DNA of 64,000 nucleotides from an uncultured Bacteroidia bacterium (GTDB lineage Bacteria; Bacteroidota; Bacteroidia; Bacteroidales; F082): the NCBI GenBank assembly GCA_913009755.1, contig CAJVWU010000006.1, positions 20,923 through 84,922 on the forward strand. The letters are read 5' to 3'. The notes under the pieces were generated by a model. That model saw only the letters and a program-made list of their open reading frames with translations, did not search any database and was not told where the DNA came from. This document shows positions 9,358-16,565 of this stretch, one piece after another (within the stretch, counting starts at the first letter, position 1; every line of letters begins with the position of its first letter). The position numbers and the translations under genes are program-made.

Positions 9358-10986
9358 ATGGAAAAATTATTATTACTCGGTGACGAATCCATAGCCCAGG
9401 GTGCTCTGGATGCAGGCATTTCGGGCGTTTATGCGTATCCCGGAACCCCTTCAACCGAGATTACCGAATATATCCAGAATTCAAAGCAAACAGAAAATGT
9501 CAAAGTCAGGTCGCAGTGGTCAGCCAACGAAAAGACGGCTATGGAAACTGCACTCGGCATGTCTTATGCCGGTAAACGGGCCCTGGTTTGCATGAAACAT
9601 GTTGGGTTAAATGTGGCCGCCGATCCTTTCATCAACTCCTCCATTACCGGTGCCAATGGCGGATTGGTCGTGGTGTCGGCCGATGACCCTTCCATGCACA
9701 GTTCACAAAACGAACAGGACTCCAGGTTTTATGGAAAGTTTGCCCAGATTCCGATTATGGAACCCTCGAACCAGCAGGAAGCTTACGAAATGACCCGGTA
9801 TGCGTTTGAACTTTCCGAAAAAATGGGAACACCGGTTTTGATGAGGGTTACCACCCGGCTTTCCCATTCAAGGTCTATTGTTACATGCAGCAAACCGAAA
9901 TCACAGAACGAACTGCATTTGCCATCTTCGCTTAAACAATACATCCTGCTGCCGGTAAATGCAAAAAAACAATACAACGACCTGCTCGGCAAACAGGTTC
10001 ATTTTGAAGAAGAAGCAGCCCGTTCAGGATTTAATGTAATGATTGATGGCGAAGATAACCGGTTGGGAATCATCACTTGTGGATTAGCGTATAATTATCT
10101 GGCTGAAAACTTTACCGATTTCAAAGTACCCTTTCCTGTGCTAAAAATTTCGCAATATCCCGTACCTGTTAAAATGATGAAAAAACTGGTTGACCATGTT
10201 GAAGAAGTACTGGTTTTAGAAGAAGGCTACCCCCTTATTGAAGAACTGTTGCGCGGGATGCTCAACGAGGGTAAAAAAATAAAAGGGAGATTGGACGGCA
10301 GCCTGCCCCGTGCCGGCGAACTCAACCCCAAACTTGTTGCCAAAGCCTTGGGAATAGAAGCAAATGAAGGGTTTGATCTTCCCGATGTCCTTGTGGGCAG
10401 GTCTCCCCTGTTGTGCGATGGCTGTTCGCATACCGATTCTTTCCTCGCACTGAATGAGGTCATGAAAAAATATTCGGCAGGACGTGTATTTTCCGATATC
10501 GGATGTTATACCCTGAGCGCCCTCCCACCACTGGAATCAATAAACAGTTGTGTTGACATGGGGGCATCCATTACGATGGCCATTGGTGCTGCCGATGCAG
10601 GTCTGGTTCCCGCAGTAGCTGCTATCGGCGATTCAACATTTACCCATTCGGGAATCACAGGATTGCTTGATGCGGTCAACAACAACTCCCCCATCACCGT
10701 CTTGATCCTTGACAATTCCACAACAGCCATGACCGGGGGCCAACATTCTGCAGCTTTTAACCGGCTGGATGATATTGTGCGTGGTGTTGGTGTTGACCCT
10801 GACCACATCCATGTGATCAAACCTTTGCGGCGACTGCATGAAGAAAACGTAAACATTATCGAAAAAGAGGTGGGATATGAAGGCGTTTCAGTGATCATTG
10901 CCCGCCGTGAGTGCGTACAAACACTGGCACGCAGGATGAAATTAAAGGCACTGGAAAAAAAGAAAGCCCGGGAAGTTGAAGCCTGA
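9358..10986 (+). CDS. iorA: Indolepyruvate ferredoxin oxidoreductase, alpha subunit (lacks ferredoxin domain)
   Basis: Thiamine-pyrophosphate subunit of the complex that oxidises aryl pyruvates to aryl-acetyl-CoA with ferredoxin. The start at 9358 (MEKLLLLGDE) follows the -7 element. The N-terminal pyrimidine-binding domain shows GVYAYPGTPSTEITEYI and NEKTAMETALGMSYAG; the C-terminal TPP domain has LCDGCSHTDSF, FSDIGCYTL, and GDSTFTHSGITGL, the Mg-TPP motif. The protein is 542 residues and stops soon after VIIARRECVQTL, where the archaeal enzyme continues into two 4Fe-4S clusters; no CxxCxxC motif is present. iorB follows 20 bases later. Confidence 0.9.
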   Translation: MEKLLLLGDESIAQGALDAGISGVYAYPGTPSTEITEYIQNSKQTENVKVRSQWSANEKTAMETALGMSYAGKRALVCMKHVGLNVAADPFINSSITGANGGLVVVSADDPSMHSSQNEQDSRFYGKFAQIPIMEPSNQQEAYEMTRYAFELSEKMGTPVLMRVTTRLSHSRSIVTCSKPKSQNELHLPSSLKQYILLPVNAKKQYNDLLGKQVHFEEEAARSGFNVMIDGEDNRLGIITCGLAYNYLAENFTDFKVPFPVLKISQYPVPVKMMKKLVDHVEEVLVLEEGYPLIEELLRGMLNEGKKIKGRLDGSLPRAGELNPKLVAKALGIEANEGFDLPDVLVGRSPLLCDGCSHTDSFLALNEVMKKYSAGRVFSDIGCYTLSALPPLESINSCVDMGASITMAIGAADAGLVPAVAAIGDSTFTHSGITGLLDAVNNNSPITVLILDNSTTAMTGGQHSAAFNRLDDIVRGVGVDPDHIHVIKPLRRLHEENVNIIEKEVGYEGVSVIIARRECVQTLARRMKLKALEKKKAREVEA

Positions 10987-11006
10987 ACCGTTGAAAATTA
11001 AAACTC

Positions 11007-11591
11007 ATGAAAAAAGATATTATAATATCAGGGGTAGGTGGTCAGGGTATCCTTACCATCGCAGCCACCATTGGCACGGCAGCATTAATTGAGGGGTTAC
11101 ATCTTAAACAATCGGAAGTACACGGTATGGCGCAACGTGGCGGTGATGTCCAGGCTCACCTCCGTTTATCTTCCGGTCCCATCGCCTCCGACCTGATCCC
11201 CGAAGGGGAAGCAGACCTCATTATTTCGGTTGAACCGCTCGAATCACTCCGGTTTGTCAATATGCTTAACACCGAAACCGGCTGGTTGATCACAAGCATG
11301 AACCCATTCAATAACATCCGCAATTATCCACAGCTTGAAGAAATATTGCATGCCATCTGGAAATTACCCCGGTATGTTACCATAGATGCAGAACGGGTAG
11401 CCAAAGACCAGGGATCGGTTAAAGCTGCCAATATTGTTGTACTGGGTTCAGCTTCCCCTTTTCTGGGTCTTAATTACGGTTCACTGGAAAAGGCTCTGGA
11501 AAAAATGTTTTCAAAAAAAGGCAAAGACATGGTTATATTAAACCATAAAGCCCTTAAAGCAGGCAGGGACTACGCTGAAAAACACACTTAA
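11007..11591 (+). CDS. iorB: Indolepyruvate ferredoxin oxidoreductase, beta subunit
   Basis: The 194-residue gamma-domain partner of IorA. It opens with the family signature IIISGVGGQGILTIAATIG and contains KQSEVHGMAQRGGDVQAHLR, both typical of the pyruvate/ketoisovalerate oxidoreductase gamma domain. It lies 20 bases after iorA on the same strand, which confirms the identity of both. Together they act on transaminated aromatic amino acids, in either the degradative or, in some anaerobes, the biosynthetic direction. Confidence 0.93.
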   Translation: MKKDIIISGVGGQGILTIAATIGTAALIEGLHLKQSEVHGMAQRGGDVQAHLRLSSGPIASDLIPEGEADLIISVEPLESLRFVNMLNTETGWLITSMNPFNNIRNYPQLEEILHAIWKLPRYVTIDAERVAKDQGSVKAANIVVLGSASPFLGLNYGSLEKALEKMFSKKGKDMVILNHKALKAGRDYAEKHT

Positions 11592-11622
11592 TAATCTTCC
11601 TGTTTTCAAAACCGGAAAACCG

Positions 11623-11630
11623 TATTTTTG
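11623..11630 (+). promoter_or_regulatory. -7 element upstream of the M23 peptidase gene
   Basis: TATTTTTG matches TAnnTTTG; the expected -33 box is not convincing. It sits 25 bases before the start codon. Confidence 0.4.
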
Positions 11631-11655
11631 CACTCATTTATTTGAGAGGTAACTT

Positions 11656-12873
11656 ATGCTGAGAAAACTTTTTTATTGTTTTATTATATTGTTTTTGTTC
11701 TTGCTTTCATGTAGCCGTCCCGAAAAAAATATCCCCGTAAAAAATACAGTGGAGATTCCTGAACCGGCAAAAATATACGGGATAGCCGTAGATAGCTTAC
11801 ATGTGATAAAAGACAAAGTCAAAAAAAATGAATTCCTGGCCGATATCCTCCTGAGATACGGCGTTGACTATGCCGCCATTGATTACATTGCACGACACAC
11901 AAAAGACACCTTTGACGTAAGAAAGATCAGGCGGGGGAATCCTTATACAGTAATCCAAACCAACGATTCAATTCCAAAAACCCTGTATTTTATTTATGAA
12001 ATTACACCTTCTTCTTTTGTGATGTATCATTTGTCTGATTCGTTATATGCTAAGCTGGGACATAAGAAGGTAATTACGAAAACTGAAAAACTTTCGGGTA
12101 CTATCCGGTCATCACTCTGGAATTCACTGGTTGACCAGGGTGCGGATCCGAACCTGGCCAATAACCTTTCGGAAATCTATGCCTGGACAATTGACTTCTT
12201 CGGCTTACAAAAAGGGGATTCGTACAAAGCAATTTATGAAAAGTATTTTGTGAATGGCCGTTATATCAGTTTGGGAAGAGTTAAGGCAGCTTCCTTTAAT
12301 CATAACGGAAAAAATATTTATGCTTTTTATTTTGTACAAAATGATAAAGGCGATTATTTTGACGAAAAGGGCAACAGCCTTGAACGGACTTTTCTTAAAG
12401 CACCTTTACGCTTTACGCGCATAAGTTCACGATTTTCAAACAGTCGGTGGCATCCGGTTCTCAAAATAAGAAGGCCTCATCACGGTGTGGATTATGCAGC
12501 ACCCATGGGCACACCGGTCCATACGGTTGGCGACGGCACTGTGATTGCCAAAGGCTATCAAAAACGTGGCGGTGGCAACTATCTTAAAATCAAACATAAC
12601 GGGACTTATACAACTTCTTATATGCACCTGAATGGGTTTGCTAAAGGGATGAAAGCGGGTAAAAAAGTTAAACAGGGTGACCTGATCGGTTATGTTGGCA
12701 AAACCGGCCTTGCCACCGGCCCACACCTTGATTTCAGGTTTTACAGGAACGGCAGGGCGATTAACCCGCTAAAAGTTGAATCACCCCCTGCCAAGCCCGT
12801 TGATCCGGCTTACCAAGCAGCCTTCGATTCGGTTGTGGCACATTACATTCCCCTGCTCGATTCGATTAAATAA
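11656..12873 (+). CDS. M23 family (LytM-type) peptidoglycan endopeptidase, lipoprotein
   Basis: A 405-residue envelope protein. Residues 1-20 are a lipoprotein signal (LFLLSCS). Residues about 45-140 form an OapA/LysM-like region (VKKNEFLADILLRYGVDY). The M23 domain spans about 255-370: H275 and D279 of the first zinc motif (HHGVDYAAP), then SYMHLNG, and GPHLDFRF at 355-362. In the usual second motif HxH the last histidine is a zinc ligand; here it is aspartate (H357, D359). Family members cut peptide cross-bridges of the cell wall. The substitution may be a lineage variant or may reduce activity. Confidence 0.88.
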   Translation: MLRKLFYCFIILFLFLLSCSRPEKNIPVKNTVEIPEPAKIYGIAVDSLHVIKDKVKKNEFLADILLRYGVDYAAIDYIARHTKDTFDVRKIRRGNPYTVIQTNDSIPKTLYFIYEITPSSFVMYHLSDSLYAKLGHKKVITKTEKLSGTIRSSLWNSLVDQGADPNLANNLSEIYAWTIDFFGLQKGDSYKAIYEKYFVNGRYISLGRVKAASFNHNGKNIYAFYFVQNDKGDYFDEKGNSLERTFLKAPLRFTRISSRFSNSRWHPVLKIRRPHHGVDYAAPMGTPVHTVGDGTVIAKGYQKRGGGNYLKIKHNGTYTTSYMHLNGFAKGMKAGKKVKQGDLIGYVGKTGLATGPHLDFRFYRNGRAINPLKVESPPAKPVDPAYQAAFDSVVAHYIPLLDSIK

Positions 12874-12917
12874 TCTCTCCGTTGTTGGTGTCCTCACTTA
12901 CAACATTTATTGCCACA

Positions 12918-13746
12918 CGCTTTTATAATTTTCTGAATTTGCCTCAAAAAATCGTATTGATTACAAAAGATAACAACAATGAAATTAACTACCTATACTC
13001 CGCCACCGGCAACAAACTCGCCAACCTCACCACAACCAACCACGCCATTGTAACCACAACCGATTATATTGATAACTTTGTTTACGAAAACAACGAACTG
13101 AAATACATTTTGACAGCAGAAGGCCGCATAGTACCCAACAGGACGGGAGGATACGATTACCAGTTAGGTAGATTTTTATGCACTGATCCATTAGCAGATA
13201 AATTCGTTTGGGTATCTCCATATAATTATGCTGAAAATTCTCCAATTTCTAACGTTGATTTTTGGGGTTTACAAAAAGTCTTTTTTCAAAAAGCACTTAC
13301 GAATGACGAAAATTATCAAAAAGTATCTAATATTAATAAGCAAACAAGATTATAAAAACTATACTAGATTTAAACGTGGATATTTTGATCATGTAAATGA
13401 TTCTGAAATTGGCGTTGCATTTGAAAATGGCGAGAAAGGAGTTATAGCTATTGGATTGAATGATATAGATAATGACGATATTATAGATAAAGATAAAAAA
13501 GCAGACAAAGCTTCATCTTTAAATCATGAAGAAATTGCCCATGGTTTAGATGTACTTTTAAATGGGAAACAAACTAAATCAACTGAGGAAGGTCATAAAT
13601 TTTATTATGGAGTTGAAGACTATAACTCTCCTTCAAATGAAGAGGTATTGAAAGATAAGAAATATAATGGTACAATAGCAAAAGAACAACTTTTGGAAAT
13701 ATACAAAATAATTGATAACAATGAAGACAAAAACAAGAAACGATAA
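12918..13746 (+). pseudogene. Decayed Rhs-family fragment with C-terminal metalloprotease-like toxin tip
   Basis: From about 12918 one frame encodes the last part of a Bacteroidota Rhs/YD-repeat protein: FYNFLNLPQKIVLI, INYLYSATGNKLANL, DNFVYENNELKYILTAEGR, then GGYDYQ joined straight to LGRFLCTDPLADKF and SPYNYAENSPI. The usual YHLKDHLGNTR segment is missing between them, an internal deletion. The core frame stops at 13353-13355, while the toxin tip continues in the next frame from about 13345 (KQDYKNYTRFKRG) to 13746, so a one-base indel separates them. The tip contains LNHEEIAHGLD (13525-13542), close to an HExxH zinc site but with one extra glutamate. No start codon and AT-rich composition: a dead remnant of a polymorphic toxin. 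Confidence 0.8.
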
Positions 13747-13790
13747 TCAATCCTGTAATAAGGCATTATTTTAAAAAAAATTATCATTCG

Positions 13791-14411
13791 TTGCAAATTC
13801 TTTTTATATCAAACATACTTGCTTTAACCTCTTGTTCTAATAATTCTGTAAATCAATGTCTTAAAAATTATTTTTTAGAAACAACTAATATTAATCAGCC
13901 TCCATCGTTTAAAATTATAAAGGAAATAAAGCAAAAAAACTCCGGATGTGAATATATTATTACGATAGTGTGTTCTGTTTTTAACCGTGATTATTTCCCA
14001 AATACCATATTTTATAAAAATAATAGGAAATTTTTCATTCAATTCACCGAGCCGAAAACAAAGCCTGCAATTTTGTTTGATTTATCAAGTGAAGTTGGTA
14101 AAGAAGAAAATCTTGTTATTGAAACAATTAATAATCGGAAAAATAGTTTAAAAGAAACGTTTTCAGTAATTCTTGAGAAGAAACTAAAATGTAAGGATGA
14201 AATAGTTTATGTATTTAGAATAAAAGGTTTTTTTCGTTATTATGAGGGATTGTTTGATATAGTTTATTTTGTGACAGATGAAGCAGGGGTAATTGGATCA
14301 TATATTTCAAAGTTTACCGACAAGGGTGTTGAAATTTATTTGGCCCCTGGAGGTAATATCTGTAGAGAACAAATTGACTATTCGAAAATGGAAGAAGGTA
14401 GCTTTAGATAA
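13791..14411 (+). CDS. Putative lipoprotein, possible immunity partner of the Rhs tip; start disturbed
   Basis: A 206-residue AT-rich frame that can only start at TTG 13791. It begins with a hydrophobic stretch and lipobox (ILFISNILALTSC), so it looks like an exported lipoprotein. No domain is recognised. An ATG at 13721 overlaps the end of the toxin tip and reads MKTKTRNDNQSCNKALF before a stop; removing one T from the run at 13769-13772 would join it in frame to the lipoprotein. Position directly after a toxin tip is where immunity genes sit, but that role is inference. Transcription would stop at the hairpin at 14541. Confidence 0.5.
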   Translation: MQILFISNILALTSCSNNSVNQCLKNYFLETTNINQPPSFKIIKEIKQKNSGCEYIITIVCSVFNRDYFPNTIFYKNNRKFFIQFTEPKTKPAILFDLSSEVGKEENLVIETINNRKNSLKETFSVILEKKLKCKDEIVYVFRIKGFFRYYEGLFDIVYFVTDEAGVIGSYISKFTDKGVEIYLAPGGNICREQIDYSKMEEGSFR

Positions 14412-14492
14412 ACTCCCTCCTGGCGCAAGATACTGTGTTAAAATCCAAATTTATTTTCATTTTTTTCAAAGTGTTTTATTAATTTTGACACT

Positions 14493-14599
14493 AGCCGAAA
14501 GAGGGCTTTGGTTGATACTTTGAACTGAAGTCTATCTTGTATAGTGGGAGTTTGTCTCCCACTATTTTTTTGCTCCGCAAAAAAGCCGAAAGAAGGCTT
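14493..14599 (+). repeat. Two copies of a small hairpin-forming repeat
   Basis: AGCCGAAAGARGGCTT occurs at 14493-14508 and 14584-14599, flanking the terminator. Each copy can fold into a 5-bp stem. Otherwise 14412-14640 has no gene. Confidence 0.5.
14541..14571 (+). terminator. Rho-independent terminator after the putative lipoprotein gene
   Basis: A perfect 10-bp stem (14541-14550 with 14556-14565), 5-base loop and seven T. Confidence 0.85.
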
Positions 14600-14640
14600 G
14601 ATCTCCACATTATCTGATGTCTATTGATTTCCTTCATAAC

Positions 14641-14784
14641 TTATGCTGCTATGTTCTGTTGGTAATTTTCAACATAGGTTGTATCATTTTTCCACAGAGT
14701 ATAGATTAAACCCAGGAGCTTCCTTTGAACCGCTGTGGCAGCTACCATGGACAATCCTTTCTTTTCAAAGAGTAGATTCAAAAA
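14641..14784 (-). mobile_element. IS110-family transposase, C-terminal remnant
   Basis: Read on the minus strand, 14641 is a stop preceded by a frame containing LFEKKGLSMVAATAVQRK and LLGLIYTLWKNDTTY. The AVxRKLLxLIYTLWK pattern is the typical C-terminus of IS110/IS116 transposases. Only about 45-50 residues remain; the frame is lost where the RhuM fragment begins near 14785. The element is therefore dead and truncated, probably by the same event that removed the front of the RhuM gene. Confidence 0.7.
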
Positions 14785-15172
14785 AGTTAATCTCGGCCTT
14801 AGCAGTTTCAAAGGAATGAAACCAACAAAAAAAGAAACAGAAATAGCAAAGAACTATCTTTCAGAACCGGAACGAAATATACTGAACCGAATTGTTACAG
14901 CATTTCTTGAAATTGCCGAGATTCAGGCACTCAATCAAACGCCAATGTATATGAAAGATTGGATTGAGCAACTTGATACTTTCCTGAAAATGACGAAAAA
15001 GGACGTCCTAAAACATGCGGGGAGCATAAGCCACCCGTAAGCATTACAAAAAGCACATTCAGAATATGAGAAATACAAAGAGCTAATTAAAAATGAAATT
15101 TCAGAGGTTGAAAAACATTTTATTAAACAAATTAGCGATACTACAAAAAAGATAAAAAAACAAAAAGGATGA
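14785..15172 (+). pseudogene. RhuM family (virulence protein RhuM) C-terminal remnant
   Basis: The frame from about 14785 reads VNLGLSSFKG, TKKETEIAKNYLSEPE, LNRIVTAFLEIAEIQAL, MYMKDWIEQLDTFL and KDVLKHAGSISHP, all C-terminal landmarks of RhuM proteins. A TAA at 15038-15040 interrupts it, but the same frame continues with ALQKAHSEYEKYKELI to a second stop at 15170-15172, which is the normal family ending. The stop sits where relatives carry glutamine, so a CAA to TAA change is likely. The N-terminal two thirds are missing, replaced by the IS110 remnant. RhuM genes are often found with restriction-modification or toxin loci; the function is not established. Confidence 0.75.
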
Positions 15173-15325
15173 CCAATAATATGATTCCAAAATGCCACCG
15201 CAAAAGCCAGCAGTTAACAACAAATAATATCCCATAGCCGGTGCAGTAGTTATAAGAAAAATGAGAAGTAAAATAAACATACAAGTAATCAACGAAAACC
15301 CTGCAAATAAACGGCTACGAGCCAT
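15101..15325 (-). CDS. Possible small membrane protein (doubtful)
   Basis: A 74-residue frame with ATG and two hydrophobic stretches (LITCMFILLLIFLITTAP, MGYYLLLTAGFCGGIL). Its last third is antisense to the RhuM remnant, so at best it is a small gene whose end has been replaced. The interval 15173-15441 holds nothing else that I recognise. Confidence 0.2.
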   Translation of the reverse strand: MARSRLFAGFSLITCMFILLLIFLITTAPAMGYYLLLTAGFCGGILESYYWSSFLFFYLFCSIANLFNKMFFNL

Positions 15326-15441
15326 ATTTACAAACCGTTATCCCGATGGGATAATTTTCCTGTTCTACGTTGTGTTTTCTCCCTCAACCCAATAAGATGC
15401 GTAAGGATTTCGTCCTGCCGGCGACAAATTATAAAAAGATC

Positions 15442-16473
15442 ATGGAAAAAGTATTGTTGGGGTTTTTGTTTGGTTTTTTGTTTGTTGCAGCATCCTGTAC
15501 CAAAAACGACAATCCCCGATCGGCCACACCAAGTGGGGATGAAGGATTGTGGCTTGTGCCGCCAGGCAAAGTCCTTTTCAAAGATCTTCCGAAAGACAGA
15601 ATTCCATCCATTGATAATCCTAAGTTTATTCCGGCAGGCCAAAGCAATTTAAAACCAAATGATCTTGTACTGGTCACGAATGCAGGGATCGAAACCAGGG
15701 TTTATCCTGTGCAGATAATGGATGCCCACGAAATTGTCAATGACCAAATCAACGGAGAATATTTCGCGATCACTTACTGCCCCAGGACAGGAAGCGCGAT
15801 GCAATGGAACCGGAAAATTAACGGAAAGGTCACTGAATTCGGCGTTTCGGGCATGTTGTACAACGAAAATCTGATGCCATACGACCGGAACACGGAAAGC
15901 ATCTGGTCGCAAATGAAAATGCAATGCGTGAATGGAATCCTGATTGGGATGATTCCAGAAACTAAATCCGTTTTGGAAATTAAATTTTCAACCCTTATAA
16001 ATGCATATCCTAATGCAATGGTACTTAATCCGGCCGGGTTGAGGCAAACCGGTTTCCTGAAAAATGAACCTGATGACGGTGAAAATAATGTCATCCTGCC
16101 ATCCGGTCAGCAATATTTCGGCATTGTAAAAAATGACCGTCTCTTACTTTTTAATTTTCAGTTGTTTAAAGAAGGGGTTCAAGTGTTTATAACCAATTTT
16201 AGGGGTTCTTCACTGATTGTTTGCGGTAGTTATGAATTGCATCTTTATACCGCTTTTTTAAATAAAACATCAGCCGACAAGTATAAATACAGCCCCGTAC
16301 AAAACGAGTTGCCAGTCATTATGAAAGATGACAGAGGAAACAGGTATGACCTGTTTGGAGAAGTCGTTGAGGGCCCGGACAAAGGAAGCCGTCTTGAAAC
16401 GGCCACCGCTTATGTTGCGCGGTCATTTGCCTGGGATTTGTTTTTCAGTGATATTGAATTATTTAAACAATAG
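15442..16473 (+). CDS. DUF3179 domain-containing lipoprotein
   Basis: A 343-residue protein starting at ATG 15442 (MEKVLLGF), chosen because the signal peptide begins there; a longer frame from 15370 would place 24 polar residues ahead of it. Lipobox AASC is near residue 18. The DUF3179 core is visible as KDLPKDRIPSIDNPKF, YPVQIMDAHEIVND, AITYCPRTGSAMQW (the conserved YCP motif), FGVSGMLYNENLMPYDR and ESIWSQ. The family is common in marine and environmental bacteria and is uncharacterised; the cysteine after TY suggests a redox or metal role. It is a single-gene unit ending at a shared terminator. Confidence 0.85.
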   Translation: MEKVLLGFLFGFLFVAASCTKNDNPRSATPSGDEGLWLVPPGKVLFKDLPKDRIPSIDNPKFIPAGQSNLKPNDLVLVTNAGIETRVYPVQIMDAHEIVNDQINGEYFAITYCPRTGSAMQWNRKINGKVTEFGVSGMLYNENLMPYDRNTESIWSQMKMQCVNGILIGMIPETKSVLEIKFSTLINAYPNAMVLNPAGLRQTGFLKNEPDDGENNVILPSGQQYFGIVKNDRLLLFNFQLFKEGVQVFITNFRGSSLIVCGSYELHLYTAFLNKTSADKYKYSPVQNELPVIMKDDRGNRYDLFGEVVEGPDKGSRLETATAYVARSFAWDLFFSDIELFKQ

Positions 16474-16504
16474 CACCGTCCGGATTGTCTACAACCACAA
16501 ACAT

Positions 16505-16538
16505 AAAAAAAGACCGCCTTGTTGGACGGTCTTTTTTT
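16505..16538. terminator. Bidirectional terminator between DUF3179 gene and SusD gene
   Basis: An imperfect hairpin (GACCG with CGGTC core) flanked by A and T runs on both sides, lying between two convergent genes. Confidence 0.8.
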
Positions 16539-16565
16539 ATTTTCATCAAATATTCTTATTCAGGA

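Noticed and set aside
10506..10898. 130-codon minus-strand frame inside iorA
   Set aside because: Antisense shadow of a clearly real gene; no domain.
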